Shown: positions 1 through 7,822, counted from the stretch's first letter. The stretch: 26,722 bases of DNA from Bacillota bacterium (GCA_023396215.1 JAEWWW010000135.1:1-26722); one strand, 5' to 3'. Numbers and translations are program-made. Notes: a model not told the origin generated them from the sequence alone.

Positions 1-1246
1 CCTTAAAGTTGGTCTCCTCCTGCTCCTCGTCGGGCGGGGGCGGGGTTTCGGTGCTGAAGTAGACCTTAACCACATTCTTTGTTGCGTCAGGAGAAAGCCT
101 CAGCGGCACAATAACTGTTTCGGCGTAGTAATAGCCGTCCCTTACCACCGCGTCGGAGGTGGTGTCGATATCGCTCTGCCGAAGGGTTTCGTCCACCTTT
201 TTATCGCTACCGGTAATCACCAGCTCGGGGCCTTCTCCGTCGCCATAGTAATACTCCACGGTGTAGGTGGTAGCGTTGGGCGTATATTCAAAGATAATCT
301 CCACATTTCCGTCGGGCATGGTGCCGGCCACTGTGCCCAGTGTAGCATCGGTGTCGGTCATGCCGTTAACAGTCACTTTGTCCAGGGTGTAGCCGGTCTC
401 GGGATCTTCCTCTACCCTGACAGGCTGGCCAAAGCCAATGGTCCGGGGAAGTTCTTCAGTTGTACCACCATTGGGGCCGTAGATGTGGGTTACGTTGAGG
501 GTATGCCCGTTGGCCACATAGGTTACCGTCACGGTTACCGGCCCTGCCCCCATGGTGCCCGCAACCACTGTTTGGTCGGGGGTATGGCCGGCGATTGTGG
601 GAGAGGTTACGCTATAGGGATCGCCATAGTCCACATTGGAGCTGTGGCTTGGCGCCGCCGGCCCGCCTCCCTCATAGATATAGTTTATGGTCAGCGGGTA
701 GGAGTTTTTATCCCACCTGGCGGTGAAGGCCACGTTGCTTTTGGGCATGGTGTAGTTTGCCCCCGCCGCGTAGGTTTTGCTTCCATCGTTCCAACCGTCA
801 AATGAATGGCCGGTTTTGGTGGGCGCCGCGGGCAGAACAAAATTATCTCTCCACGCCTGTGAATGGGGGGCAGGGGTCGGGGTGCCGCCGTCGCTGTTAT
901 AGCTGACGGTGTAGAGCTGTGCCCACCGGGCATAGACTTTGAGGTCGCTTTTTACATTTGTGCTCCCGGTAAAAGGTGTTCCGGGGCCGCTTTTTGCGGT
1001 ATTCCACTCCTCAAACCGGTAACCGGTGCGGGTAGGTTGCGCAGGCATATTACCGTTGCCTATTGCTGCGTTTTTATTTACATACTTCTCAGCATACCAA
1101 GGGCCACCGTCTGAATTAATGTTACTATAGAAGGTAACCTTCCACTTTTTACCTTTGTCGGCACTATCAGCCAGCACCGTCAGGTTGATCATCGACAGTG
1201 CCACCAGCACCGCCAAAATAAACGAACCGATCCTTTTTAGTTTCAT
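1..1246 (-). CDS. Secreted repeat-rich surface protein, C-terminus outside window
   Basis: The frame is open from an ATG at 1244-1246 to the window edge, about 415 codons, so the C-terminus is missing. A ribosome binding site (AAAGGAGAG) lies just upstream of the ATG. The N-terminus is a signal peptide: positive MKLKR, a hydrophobic run, and likely cleavage after VLA near residue 26. Next come two InlB/Flg_new-type beta repeats (pattern GYRFEEWN...VYARW and GHSFDGWN...FTARW, residues about 35-180). Two or three MucBP-like repeats follow (TINYIYEGGG, NVTHIYGPNGG, TVEYYYGDGEG). A proline/acid-rich stretch (PPPPDEEQEE) begins at the edge and looks like a linker. Such proteins are usually adhesins or sortase substrates. 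The sortase gene is divergent and adjacent, but no LPXTG-like signal can be seen here. Ligand unknown. Confidence 0.85.
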   Translation of the reverse strand, partial: MKLKRIGSFILAVLVALSMINLTVLADSADKGKKWKVTFYSNINSDGGPWYAEKYVNKNAAIGNGNMPAQPTRTGYRFEEWNTAKSGPGTPFTGSTNVKSDLKVYARWAQLYTVSYNSDGGTPTPAPHSQAWRDNFVLPAAPTKTGHSFDGWNDGSKTYAAGANYTMPKSNVAFTARWDKNSYPLTINYIYEGGGPAAPSHSSNVDYGDPYSVTSPTIAGHTPDQTVVAGTMGAGPVTVTVTYVANGHTLNVTHIYGPNGGTTEELPRTIGFGQPVRVEEDPETGYTLDKVTVNGMTDTDATLGTVAGTMPDGNVEIIFEYTPNATTYTVEYYYGDGEGPELVITGSDKKVDETLRQSDIDTTSDAVVRDGYYYAETVIVPLRLSPDATKNVVKVYFSTETPPPPDEEQEETNFK

Positions 1247-1572
1247 CTGCTTCTCTCCTTTTATGCACCTGTTTTTAGGCTGCCCCGCCTATGTACTTTC
1301 CGCCAAGCCCGCAGCACGCCCGGCGCCGCAGACAAGCCATTAATACCTATTACAAAATGGGCTCATTTAGAATAACTTATGCAGCTTTTATCCCGGAAAC
1401 AGGCCATAAACCGGGCGTTTTTTTATTTTCGGGAATAAAAAAGCACAGGTTTTGCCTGTGCCGCATTGTTTCTTGCTTTTTTTTGCCCATCCTTTATTAA
1501 AATGAGTAAACCGAAAAGCCGGGCGGGGGCCGCGGTGTACTGCCCCGGCCCCCGCCTTTACCAAAGGATGTG
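1247..1572. other. Divergent intergenic region, surface protein/sortase
   Basis: This gap separates two divergent genes and holds no convincing gene. It contains one clear minus-strand hairpin terminator at 1437-1461 (listed separately). A weaker plus-strand candidate has CCCGG at 1392-1396, CCGGG at 1411-1415 and a run of seven T at 1418-1424. I could not place a consensus promoter for either flanking gene with confidence. Confidence 0.5.
1437..1461 (-). terminator. Rho-independent terminator, minus strand
   Basis: Arms GCACAGG (1443-1449) and CCTGTGC (1455-1461) form a perfect 7-bp stem with a 5-nt loop. Read on the minus strand they are followed by six T (1442-1437). No minus-strand gene lies directly upstream of it, so it may block antisense transcription entering the surface-protein gene. 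Confidence 0.6.
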
Positions 1573-2319
1573 ATGAGCTTGGCCCACCCCTGTTTTGACC
1601 CGCTACGCAAGACCCTCGGGGGCCTGCGCCCCGCCCTGGTGCGGCGGCTGCCCTGGATGATGATGACGCTGGGCGCCGCTCTGATGGTCTTCGCCCTGTG
1701 GAGCGCCGCCACGCCCGGGACGCCCCCCGCTCTTTCCGGGCTGCCCACACAGGCTGCCCTGCCGCTGTCGGAGATTACCCCACCGCCCGAGCACGCAACC
1801 CCCATCGCTTTGGCCGAGCCCGCGCCGCCGCCCGAGGCGCTGCCCGCCGGCCAGCTGCTGATTACCCCCCAGCGCCAAACCTACCAAAGCGGGCAGCTTC
1901 GGCTGGTCATCCCCCAACTTTCCATCGACCTGACGGTGGAGGGGGGCGTGGCCGAGGCCAACCTTGCGGCGGGGCCGGGGCTTTACGACTACGCCCAACT
2001 GCCCGGTGAGCCGGGGGGCAACGTCAGCATCGCCGGCCACCGGGATATCCACGGCTCGGTCTTTTATTATGTCGACCGCCTCGGCTCCGGCGACCGGCTC
2101 TATCTGGTTTATGAGGATACGGTCTATGTTTATGCCTACGAGGCGACCCGGATTGTTTCCGACGACGACTGGGGGCCAATTCATACCCAAGGCTTCTCCT
2201 GCCTGACCCTCACCTCCTGCGACCCCATCGGCACCTCGCTTAACCGCATCATCGTCACCGCCCGGCTGCAGGAGGCCACCCCCTTTACCGACGCATACAG
2301 CTTTGCCCCCACAACCTAA
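1573..2319 (+). CDS. Class D/E-like sortase
   Basis: This is a 248-residue membrane-anchored transpeptidase that cuts a sorting signal and links secreted proteins to the wall or to each other. A single N-terminal membrane segment lies at about residues 26-47. A Pro/Ala-rich linker follows, then the sortase barrel from about residue 95. All three catalytic residues are visible: His156 in AGHRD, Cys216 in TLTSC and Arg225 in LNRIIV. The TLTSC box fits classes D/E better than class A or B. I chose ATG 1573 because AAAGGA sits 5 nt upstream; GTG 1570 is an in-frame alternative. It is divergent from the secreted repeat protein, a plausible substrate (inference). Confidence 0.9.
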   Translation: MSLAHPCFDPLRKTLGGLRPALVRRLPWMMMTLGAALMVFALWSAATPGTPPALSGLPTQAALPLSEITPPPEHATPIALAEPAPPPEALPAGQLLITPQRQTYQSGQLRLVIPQLSIDLTVEGGVAEANLAAGPGLYDYAQLPGEPGGNVSIAGHRDIHGSVFYYVDRLGSGDRLYLVYEDTVYVYAYEATRIVSDDDWGPIHTQGFSCLTLTSCDPIGTSLNRIIVTARLQEATPFTDAYSFAPTT

Positions 2320-2323
2320 AAAA

Positions 2324-2350
2324 TGCCTGTGGCAGTGCCACAGGCATTTT
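2324..2350. terminator. Bidirectional terminator after sortase
   Basis: Arms TGCCTGTGGC (2324-2333) and GCCACAGGCA (2337-2346) form a perfect 10-bp stem with a 3-nt loop, followed by TTTT on the plus strand. On the minus strand the hairpin is followed by a T-rich run (complement of 2318-2323). It sits directly after the sortase stop codon. Confidence 0.85.
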
Positions 2351-2497
2351 GAATATAGTCACTTCACAAAGCCGCCGGGGGCGAGGCGGCAGGCGCGGCA
2401 AAGACGCACATGGCCAAAGCTTGCAGGGGCTGCCCTAAGGCAGGTAAAACCGCCCCGCCGCCTTGCGGCCCGGCGGCTTTTCGGCATCCTGAAAATG

Positions 2498-2525
2498 AAA
2501 AAGCCCCCTGCATGATACAGGGAGC
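2498..2525 (-). terminator. Terminator of acpP
   Basis: Arms GCCCCCTG (2503-2510) and CAGGGAGC (2518-2525) pair over 8 bp with one G-T wobble. On the minus strand they are followed by TTTTT (2502-2498). It lies about 20 nt past the acpP stop codon. Confidence 0.8.
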
Positions 2526-2547
2526 ATGTTGGACGGAGCCCGGGGCC

Positions 2548-2775
2548 TTAAACGTGATCTTCGATATACTTTACCACGTCGCCGACCGTTTTAATCGACT
2601 CGATATCCTCGTCAGGAATCTCGGTGTCAAACTCGTCTTCAAGTGTCATAACCAAGTCTACTATATCAAGGGAATCCGCACCGAGGTCATCGGTGATTGA
2701 GGATTCCATCGTAACCGTGCCTTCCTCAACGTCCAGCTGCTCGACCAGGATGTCTCTCACTCTTTCGAATATCAT
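2548..2775 (-). CDS. acpP: Acyl carrier protein
   Basis: This 75-residue acidic protein is the usual size for a type II fatty-acid-synthase acyl carrier protein, which carries growing acyl chains on a 4'-phosphopantetheine arm in the cytoplasm. The modification site is Ser35 in the canonical GADSLDIV motif, followed by the acidic helix DLVMTLEDEF. The start is ATG 2773-2775, preceded by an excellent GAGGAGG site. An upstream extension of the open frame would overrun that site and is rejected. The gene stands alone with its own promoter (2851-2879) and terminator. No fab gene is nearby, so it could serve fatty acid synthesis or another carrier-protein pathway; the canonical sequence favours the former. 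Confidence 0.95.
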   Translation of the reverse strand: MIFERVRDILVEQLDVEEGTVTMESSITDDLGADSLDIVDLVMTLEDEFDTEIPDEDIESIKTVGDVVKYIEDHV

Positions 2776-2850
2776 AACGCTAACCTCCTCACCTAAGGTT
2801 TTTTGCTTTGGTACCAATATCTATCAGCCGGGCTTATTCGGTACGAAAAT

Positions 2851-2879
2851 ATGATAGCGGTTTTCCTCAGAATAAGCAA
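2851..2879 (-). promoter_or_regulatory. Sigma-A-type promoter of acpP
   Basis: On the minus strand, TTGCTT (2879-2874) is separated by 17 bp from TATCAT (2856-2851). The spacing is ideal and each box has two mismatches or fewer. It points at acpP about 75 nt downstream. Confidence 0.65.
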
Positions 2880-3149
2880 TAGGGAACAACAACTATTTTT
2901 GCCATAAACACATCAAATATTTTTTGCAAACATAGGCAAGGTTGCACAAAAAGCAGGAGCGCTTACCCTAATGTATGCTGATAGTCATATTTTAAGTCGT
3001 TATTCAAAAAATATTTACCGCCGCCCGCCACGCCGGGCCGCAAAGGCTCCCGGCGGGCTTTTGAGCCAAAGCAAAGCCGATAAATTGCTATCATATTACC
3101 TGCCGCGCAGCCCTTTGTCAACCACAAATAATCGCAAAATTCGACCATT

Positions 3150-3178
3150 TTTACATTTCAATATTTTCATGCTATAAT
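3150..3178 (+). promoter_or_regulatory. Strong sigma-A-type promoter for aroE operon
   Basis: TTTACA (3150-3155), a 17-bp spacer and a perfect TATAAT (3173-3178). Transcription would begin near 3185 and leave a leader of about 155 nt before aroE. Confidence 0.75.
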
Positions 3179-3339
3179 ATATAAAAATGAACCGCAGCGG
3201 CAGCCCGCTCCCGGCGCGGAGCAGCACCCGGGCAAAGCGGCGCTTTGGCGGTTTTTCGGTGCGGCAAATAAAGTAAAATGATCCGGCTCCGGCATCTGGC
3301 CGGGGCTTTGGGTTTTGGTCAGAATTGGCAGGTGTGGTT

Positions 3340-4191
3340 ATGTCACGTAAATTTGCGCTCATTGGCTACCCGCTGGGGCATTCGGTTTCGCCCCAGCTGC
3401 ATCAGCGGCTGTTTGCTCTCAGCGGGCACAGCGCGGAGTACGTCCTATATGAGCTGCCCCCCGGCAGCCTGCCGGGCGCCCAGTCGCGGCTGCGCAGCCT
3501 GGACGGCTTTAACGTGACCATCCCCCACAAGGCCGCCATTATCCCCCTGCTGGATGAGCTTGACCCCGCTGCCGCCCGCTATGGCTCGGTAAATACCGTT
3601 TGCTGCCGCGACGGGCGCATGATAGGATACAACACCGACGTGGTGGGCTATATCAAGGGTCTGGAGCAGCAGGGCCTCGCCCCCGCCGGGCGGGTCTGCG
3701 TGGTGGGGGCCGGCGGGGTCGGGCGGATGTTTGCCATTGAGTCGGCGCTGCGGGGGGCACAGATTACCCTTGCGGTGCGGGCCTCGGGGCTGGAGAAAGC
3801 CCACAGCCTTGCCGGAGATATGGCCGCCCTCGGGCTGGAGGCGCCGGATATCTGCCTGACCCATCAATTAGCAGGCCCCTTTGACCTGCTCATCAACGCC
3901 ACCCCGGTGGGGATGCACCCCACCATCAACGCCCTGCCCATCGAGGCCCCGCTGCTGGATAATGTGGCGGCGGTTTTTGAAGCCATTTTTAACCCTGTGC
4001 AGACGCTGCTGCTGAAAGAGGCCGCAGCCCGGGGCTGCCGCTGTGTGGGGGGCATCGATATGCTGGTCTGGCAGGCGGTTGCCGCCCACGAAATTTGGGA
4101 CGGCGCTGTTTACAGTCTGGAAAATCTAACCAAACTATCCCTTGAAATGTCCGCGTTGGTGGACGGTTTGGTTCCGGGTAAGGAGGAGTAA
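3340..4191 (+). CDS. aroE: Shikimate dehydrogenase
   Basis: This 283-residue NADP-dependent enzyme reduces 3-dehydroshikimate to shikimate in aromatic amino acid synthesis. The shikimate-binding N-domain opens with YPLGHSVSPQLH near residue 10. The catalytic lysine is Lys64 in NVTIPHK. The dinucleotide-binding loop GAGGVG starts at Gly123. The conserved NATPVGM, FNPVQT and GIDMLVWQA blocks follow. ATG 3340 gives the usual N-terminus (SRKFALIGYPLG); a TTG at 3325 is in frame but adds nonconserved residues. The gene ends 3 nt before aroK and carries the AGGAGGAG site of aroK in its last codons, so the two are translationally coupled. Confidence 0.95.
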   Translation: MSRKFALIGYPLGHSVSPQLHQRLFALSGHSAEYVLYELPPGSLPGAQSRLRSLDGFNVTIPHKAAIIPLLDELDPAAARYGSVNTVCCRDGRMIGYNTDVVGYIKGLEQQGLAPAGRVCVVGAGGVGRMFAIESALRGAQITLAVRASGLEKAHSLAGDMAALGLEAPDICLTHQLAGPFDLLINATPVGMHPTINALPIEAPLLDNVAAVFEAIFNPVQTLLLKEAAARGCRCVGGIDMLVWQAVAAHEIWDGAVYSLENLTKLSLEMSALVDGLVPGKEE

Positions 4192-4194
4192 GGA

Positions 4195-4713
4195 ATGAGT
4201 GAAACGACAACCCACCGAAACATTATCCTCTGTGGCTTTATGGGCTGCGGAAAATCTACCGTCGGCCTGCTGCTGGCCCGGCGGCTTAAGTTCCGCTTTC
4301 TGGATTTGGATTGCGCCATAGAGGAACAGGCCGGGATGAGCATCCCCGAGATTTTTGAAAAACAGGGCGAGGCCGCCTTCAGAGATTTGGAGCATCAGGC
4401 GGTGCTGAGCCTTGCCGGCCGGCAGGGGCTGGTGGTGCCCACCGGCGGCGGCGTGCTGACCCGGCAGGAAAACATTGCCTCCCTGCGGGCAAGCGGCACG
4501 GTGGTGTATATCAACACCCCCTTTGCCCTTTGCTATCAGCGCATCTCCTCCACCGACCGGCCGTTGGTGCAGAGCCGCACTCGCGATGAGCTTTACGACC
4601 TCTACCGCGAACGGCGCAACCACTACCGCGCCGCCTGCGACATCGAGGTTTCGGGCATAGGGGGCTCCCGGGCGGCGGTGCGCAACATCCTTGAAAGGCT
4701 GAAGCAGCAGTGA
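4195..4713 (+). CDS. aroK: Shikimate kinase
   Basis: This 172-residue P-loop enzyme phosphorylates shikimate to shikimate 3-phosphate with ATP, the step after AroE. Walker A is GFMGCGKST (residues 14-22). The substrate site shows DLDCAIE after strand 2, the Arg in FRDLE and the PTGGG glycine loop. The lid region has TDRPL. Length and motif order match the family. The downstream gene starts inside its stop codon (GTGA overlap), so this is one operon of aroE, aroK and a DNA repair enzyme. Confidence 0.95.
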   Translation: MSETTTHRNIILCGFMGCGKSTVGLLLARRLKFRFLDLDCAIEEQAGMSIPEIFEKQGEAAFRDLEHQAVLSLAGRQGLVVPTGGGVLTRQENIASLRASGTVVYINTPFALCYQRISSTDRPLVQSRTRDELYDLYRERRNHYRAACDIEVSGIGGSRAAVRNILERLKQQ

Positions 4714-5240
4714 CGCGGGGGGAAAATCAGCCCGCTTCGCGGGTGGCCCACCCCTTAAGCCCGGTCTTTGACCGCCGCTCGCAGGTTTTAATACTTGGCA
4801 CCATGCCCTCGCCCGGCTCCCGGGCGCAGGGCTTTTATTACAGCCACCCCCAAAACCGATTTTGGCCGGTGCTGGCCGATGTGCTGGCGGCCCCGCTGCC
4901 GGTCACCAATGAGCAGAAGCGGCAGCTGCTGCTGACCCACAAAATCGCCCTTTGGGATGTGCTGGCCTCCTGCGAGATACAGGGCGCGTCGGATAGCAGC
5001 ATCCGTAACGCCGTGCCCAATGACCTGAACCGGATTTTCTCGGCCGCGCCTATCCGGGCGGTGTTCACCACCGGGGCCACTGCCGAGCGGTTTTACCGCC
5101 GCTTCTGGGGCGAAAGCATCGGCCTGCCCCTCATCCCCCTGCCCTCCACCAGCCCGGCCAACGCCCGTTGGGGGAGGGCCGCCCTTGCCCAACGCTACCG
5201 CCTGCTGCTGGAGCACCTCGATGAGGGCCGCCCCCTGTGA
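4710..5240 (+). CDS. DNA-deoxyinosine (hypoxanthine-DNA) glycosylase, UDG superfamily
   Basis: This 176-residue protein belongs to the uracil-DNA glycosylase superfamily. It most resembles the deoxyinosine glycosylases, which remove hypoxanthine (deaminated adenine) from DNA. Visible motifs are ILGTMPSPGS (base-excision site), the QNRFWPVL block, LWDVLASCEI.GASDSSI, PNDL, and a late LPSTSPANA box that matches the family's DNA-binding loop. The GTG start at 4710 overlaps the aroK stop; an in-frame GTG about 14 codons later is possible. Coupling to aroK is probably positional only. Exact base specificity cannot be read from the sequence. Confidence 0.85.
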   Translation: MTRGENQPASRVAHPLSPVFDRRSQVLILGTMPSPGSRAQGFYYSHPQNRFWPVLADVLAAPLPVTNEQKRQLLLTHKIALWDVLASCEIQGASDSSIRNAVPNDLNRIFSAAPIRAVFTTGATAERFYRRFWGESIGLPLIPLPSTSPANARWGRAALAQRYRLLLEHLDEGRPL

Positions 5241-5347
5241 GCCGGGGAGAGCAACCCTGTTGCAGCCTTCGGCCTTCACGTTTTTTCGCGCAAATGTTGT
5301 TGCGCCGACCGCGCCCCGCATATCCTTGAGTAAGGGAGGTCGATAGC

Positions 5348-6274
5348 ATGCCCGATTTTGCCACCCACTACATCTTTGGGGAACAGCTGCGCCAGCGGCT
5401 GACCGGCGGCGCGGCCCGCCTGATTGACGGCAACCCCGCCCCCTTTCGCTGGGGGCTGCAGGGGCCCGACCCCTTGTTCTTTCACCGGATACTGCTGGGG
5501 GGCGGGCCGCTGGCCGACCACGGCCATCTGATGCACGCCCAAAAAACCGCCCAGTTGATGGATACCTGCGCCCATATTGTGTGGGAAAGCCGGGGTACCC
5601 CCTGCTACGAAATTAACAAATCGTATTTTATCGGCTTTTTATGCCATTATGTATTAGACAAAACAGTGCATCCTTACGTGTTTTTCCGGCAGGCGGCGCT
5701 GCGCAGCCAACTGCCCGAGCATCTGTGGCCCACCCTGCACTGCCAGATAGAAACCGAGATGGATAACCAGCTTTACCCGCTCTATTACCGGCAGCATGTC
5801 CTGCGGTTTGACCCCGGCAAGGAGTGTAAGCTGCCCCGGGATTTTCTGGGCTGCGTCGGCCGCTTTTACTCGGCCGCCCTCTCCCGGGTTTACGGCCTTG
5901 AGGCCGCCCCCGGCGAGGTTGCCCGCGCCTTTAAGGACGCGCTGCTGGTGGCGAGGCTGCTGTATGATTCCTCCGGCTGGGTGGTCTATTACCTGACCCG
6001 GCTGGTGGACGCCCTCACCGGCACCCCCAACGTCTATTGCAGCCATGTGAAGGGGCGCTGCTCGGGTGCGGATGTGCTCAACCTGCAGCACAACAGTTGG
6101 CACAACCCCAACCTGCCGCAGGTACTGCGCTCCGAAAGCGTGCCCGAGCTGATGGAAAAAGCGCTGGAGGAGGCGCTGGGTTTTGCCGAGCTGTATCTCG
6201 GAATGTTTGAAACCGGCCGGATTGAAATGCTGCCCTTTACTGAGTCTTTTTCCAACGGCAGGCTGGATAACTGA
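5348..6274 (+). CDS. Zinc-dependent phospholipase C-like protein
   Basis: The 308-residue product matches the zinc-dependent phospholipase C/S1-P1 nuclease-like fold. It opens with MPDFATHYIFGE, then WGLQGPDPLFF, HGHLMH and GFLCHYVLDKTVHPYV. These are the histidine and aspartate clusters that hold zinc in this family. There is no signal peptide, unlike secreted clostridial alpha-toxins, so an extracellular toxin role is unlikely. Many Clostridia carry such cytoplasmic paralogs of unknown substrate. The start has GGGAGG 9 nt upstream. It follows the DNA glycosylase gene by about 107 nt and ends in its own terminator. Confidence 0.8.
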   Translation: MPDFATHYIFGEQLRQRLTGGAARLIDGNPAPFRWGLQGPDPLFFHRILLGGGPLADHGHLMHAQKTAQLMDTCAHIVWESRGTPCYEINKSYFIGFLCHYVLDKTVHPYVFFRQAALRSQLPEHLWPTLHCQIETEMDNQLYPLYYRQHVLRFDPGKECKLPRDFLGCVGRFYSAALSRVYGLEAAPGEVARAFKDALLVARLLYDSSGWVVYYLTRLVDALTGTPNVYCSHVKGRCSGADVLNLQHNSWHNPNLPQVLRSESVPELMEKALEEALGFAELYLGMFETGRIEMLPFTESFSNGRLDN

Positions 6275-6313
6275 CGGCGCGGCCCCCTGCCGCCATAATG
6301 ATTGCACATTAAG

Positions 6314-6340
6314 AGACACTGCTAAAAGCGGTGTCTTTTT
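6314..6340 (+). terminator. Terminator after phospholipase-like gene
   Basis: Arms AGACACTGC (6314-6322) and GCGGTGTCT (6328-6336) form a 9-bp stem with one wobble and an AAAA-containing loop. TTTT follows immediately. Confidence 0.85.
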
Positions 6341-6482
6341 CATTTATATAGTAGAGCTTTAACGGCACCTCACCGGCATCAGACCCCTCAGGGGAGGCTA
6401 TCCACCACCCGCGGGATTTGACCTGAGCCCGCGTCGGCCCGCAATCCCGCCCAGCAAAGCATCGGGAATCGCTTTCCAACTA

Positions 6483-6511
6483 TTGACCAATGAACAGTAG
6501 TGTGCTATGAT
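6483..6511 (+). promoter_or_regulatory. Sigma-A-type promoter of DUF1700/PadR pair
   Basis: TTGACC (6483-6488), a 17-bp spacer and TATGAT (6506-6511) each differ from consensus at one position. It drives the membrane protein gene at 6569 and the overlapping padR-like gene. Confidence 0.8.
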
Positions 6512-6523
6512 GTCTGCAGTTTA

Positions 6524-6542
6524 TACTGTTTTATAAACAGTA
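6524..6542. promoter_or_regulatory. Likely PadR operator palindrome
   Basis: TACTGTTT-TAT-AAACAGTA is a perfect 8+3+8 palindrome starting 12 nt after the -10 box, so it would cover the start of transcription. The half-site AACAGTAGT at 6536-6544 is repeated at 6493-6501 inside the promoter spacer, 43 bp away. PadR proteins bind such AT-rich palindromes and often repress their own operon; assignment to the PadR gene at 7420 is inference. Confidence 0.65.
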
Positions 6543-6568
6543 GTATCTTGACAAAAGGAGTGGGGTGT

Positions 6569-7435
6569 ATGGCTGCAACCAACCAGCAGGCCTATCTGCG
6601 GCAGCTTAAGTGGCGGCTGGTGCTGCGTTACGAGGGCGGCGAGGTAAACAGCATTCTGGAGGATTACGCCGGGTTCTTTGAGGCGGGTGCCGCCGCGGGC
6701 AAAAGCGAGGCCGACGTCTGCGCCGAGCTGGGCGCGCCCCGGGCGGTGGCGGCGATGCTGCTGCGGGAGTATCCCCCCGCCGGGCTTGGGAGCCGGTCTC
6801 CCTTCTCCCAGATGGCGCTGCCCGCTTTTTGTCTGGCGCTCTGCACCCCGCTGCTGTGGGCGGTGCTCGGCGGAGAGCGCCTGTTGGGGCGGTGGCCGCT
6901 GCCCGGCCTGCTGCTTCTTTGGCTGCCGCTGACCGCCGCCCTGCTCTGGCTGGCGCTGGGCCGCACCCCGGGGCGTAGTGCAGCGGGGCCGTTGCCTCAT
7001 AAAACCGCCAAGGGGCTTCCGACGGCCCACTTGGCCTGCGGCGGGCTGGCGCTGGCCCTCTGGCTGGCCTTTACCATCTGGCTGCCCGGTTGGGTTACCC
7101 GTCCGCCCTTTGGCCTTGCTCCCCGGCAGTTGGGGCCGCTGGCCACGGCACTGCTGACCCTGATTGCCGGGGTTGCCGCCGCCCTGCTGCTGTTTGGGCT
7201 TTGGCGGGCCAAAATGCAGGGGGCGGTCTGGTTCACGGTGGTTTGCCATGCGCTGGGGGTGATGGGGGTAGCGCTGCGCCTCAACGACCTGCTGCACAGC
7301 CTGGACGACATCTCGGTCTACTTTGCCGTGGCGCTGGCGGGCTGGGCGGTCTACCTCGAGGCGCTGGTGCTGGCCGGGGCGGTCTGGCTTCTGGCCCGGC
7401 TGAAAGGGGGGCGGCGGCAGTGGACGCACAGCTGA
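6569..7435 (+). CDS. DUF1700 (HAAS) family membrane protein
   Basis: The 288-residue product starts with a HAAS-type cytoplasmic domain, residues about 1-70: a lysine/arginine helix (YLRQLKWRL), then ILEDYAGFFEAGAAAGKSE and ELGAPRAVAAMLL. Six or seven hydrophobic segments follow, ending at ARLKGG. DUF1700 proteins nearly always sit next to a PadR regulator and are thought to act in membrane stress or envelope signalling; no reaction is known. Start ATG 6569 has AAAGGAG upstream. Its last 16 nt overlap the PadR gene. Here the membrane gene comes first, whereas the PadR gene usually leads. Confidence 0.75.
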   Translation: MAATNQQAYLRQLKWRLVLRYEGGEVNSILEDYAGFFEAGAAAGKSEADVCAELGAPRAVAAMLLREYPPAGLGSRSPFSQMALPAFCLALCTPLLWAVLGGERLLGRWPLPGLLLLWLPLTAALLWLALGRTPGRSAAGPLPHKTAKGLPTAHLACGGLALALWLAFTIWLPGWVTRPPFGLAPRQLGPLATALLTLIAGVAAALLLFGLWRAKMQGAVWFTVVCHALGVMGVALRLNDLLHSLDDISVYFAVALAGWAVYLEALVLAGAVWLLARLKGGRRQWTHS

Positions 7436-7731
7436 AAAAGGGCGTGCTGGAGATGTGCATTCTCCATACCGTGGCCCAGGGCCCGGTGTACGGCTACGAC
7501 ATTATGAAGCAGATACACAGCCTTTTTCCCGAGGTGAACGAAAGCACCGTTTACGCCATCCTGCGGCGGCTGAACCGGGAGGGCCTCACCGAGGCCTATT
7601 ACAGCGGGCAGTCGGGCGGGCCGCCCCGCAGGTACCACCGCCTGCCCCCGAAGGGCGAGGCGTATCTGGCCCAGAGCATCGGGGACTGGCGCACGCTGGT
7701 GGCGGCGGTGCAGGCCATGGGCATTCAATAA
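7420..7731 (+). CDS. PadR-family transcriptional regulator
   Basis: This 103-residue winged-helix protein shows the PadR pattern: KKGVLEMCILHTVAQGPVYGYDI, then the recognition-helix region ESTVYAILRRLNREGL and the wing (SGGPPRRYHRL), then a short C-terminal dimer helix. This is the small subfamily 2 type. The GTG start at 7420 lies inside the end of the DUF1700 gene with GAAAGGGGGG upstream. PadR proteins are mostly local repressors, so the palindrome at 6524-6542 is the natural candidate target. The inducer is unknown. Confidence 0.9.
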   Translation: MDAQLKKGVLEMCILHTVAQGPVYGYDIMKQIHSLFPEVNESTVYAILRRLNREGLTEAYYSGQSGGPPRRYHRLPPKGEAYLAQSIGDWRTLVAAVQAMGIQ

Positions 7732-7762
7732 GGCGGGGCCGCGTTCGGTTTCCCCAAGACTG

Positions 7763-7799
7763 AAAAAGCCCCCTCTGCGGTACCAACCGCAGAGGGGGC
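7763..7799 (-). terminator. Long-stem terminator, minus strand
   Basis: Arms at 7768-7781 and 7786-7799 pair perfectly over 14 bp (GCCCCCTCTGCGGT and its complement) around a 4-nt loop. On the minus strand they are followed by TTTTT (7767-7763). It would stop transcription coming from the YcxB-like operon; it could also fold in the PadR transcript but has no T-run on that strand. Confidence 0.75.
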
Positions 7800-7822
7800 A
7801 GCCTGTTAAAAAAGAGGGCATT

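Larger units (their letters stand above)
2776..3339. other. Divergent intergenic region acpP/aroE
   Basis: About 560 bases hold no supported gene. They contain the minus-strand acpP promoter (2851-2879), a perfect 10-bp palindrome TTGGTACCAA in the acpP leader (2808-2817), and a GC-rich hairpin with arms GCCCGCC and GGCGGGC at about 3023-3058 followed by TTTT. The aroE promoter is at 3150-3178, followed by a long GC-rich leader (3185-3339). That leader has several short inverted repeats and a GGCGGTTTTT stretch that might attenuate transcription; this is weak. Confidence 0.55.

Noticed and set aside
2351..2497. GC-rich palindromic stretch between the sortase and acpP terminators
   Set aside because: GCCGCC/GGCGGC with TTTT near 2455-2482 resembles a terminator, but the pairing is short and two good terminators already flank it; nothing else is seen in this stretch.
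5288..5305. Hairpin GCGCAA-N6-TTGCGC before the phospholipase-like gene
   Set aside because: Six base pairs without a T-run in a GC-rich gap; not enough to call a site.
6521..7429. Minus-strand open frame across the DUF1700 gene
   Set aside because: Pro/Gln/Arg-rich shadow of Leu/Ala-rich membrane segments; the plus-strand gene has promoter, binding site and family pattern.
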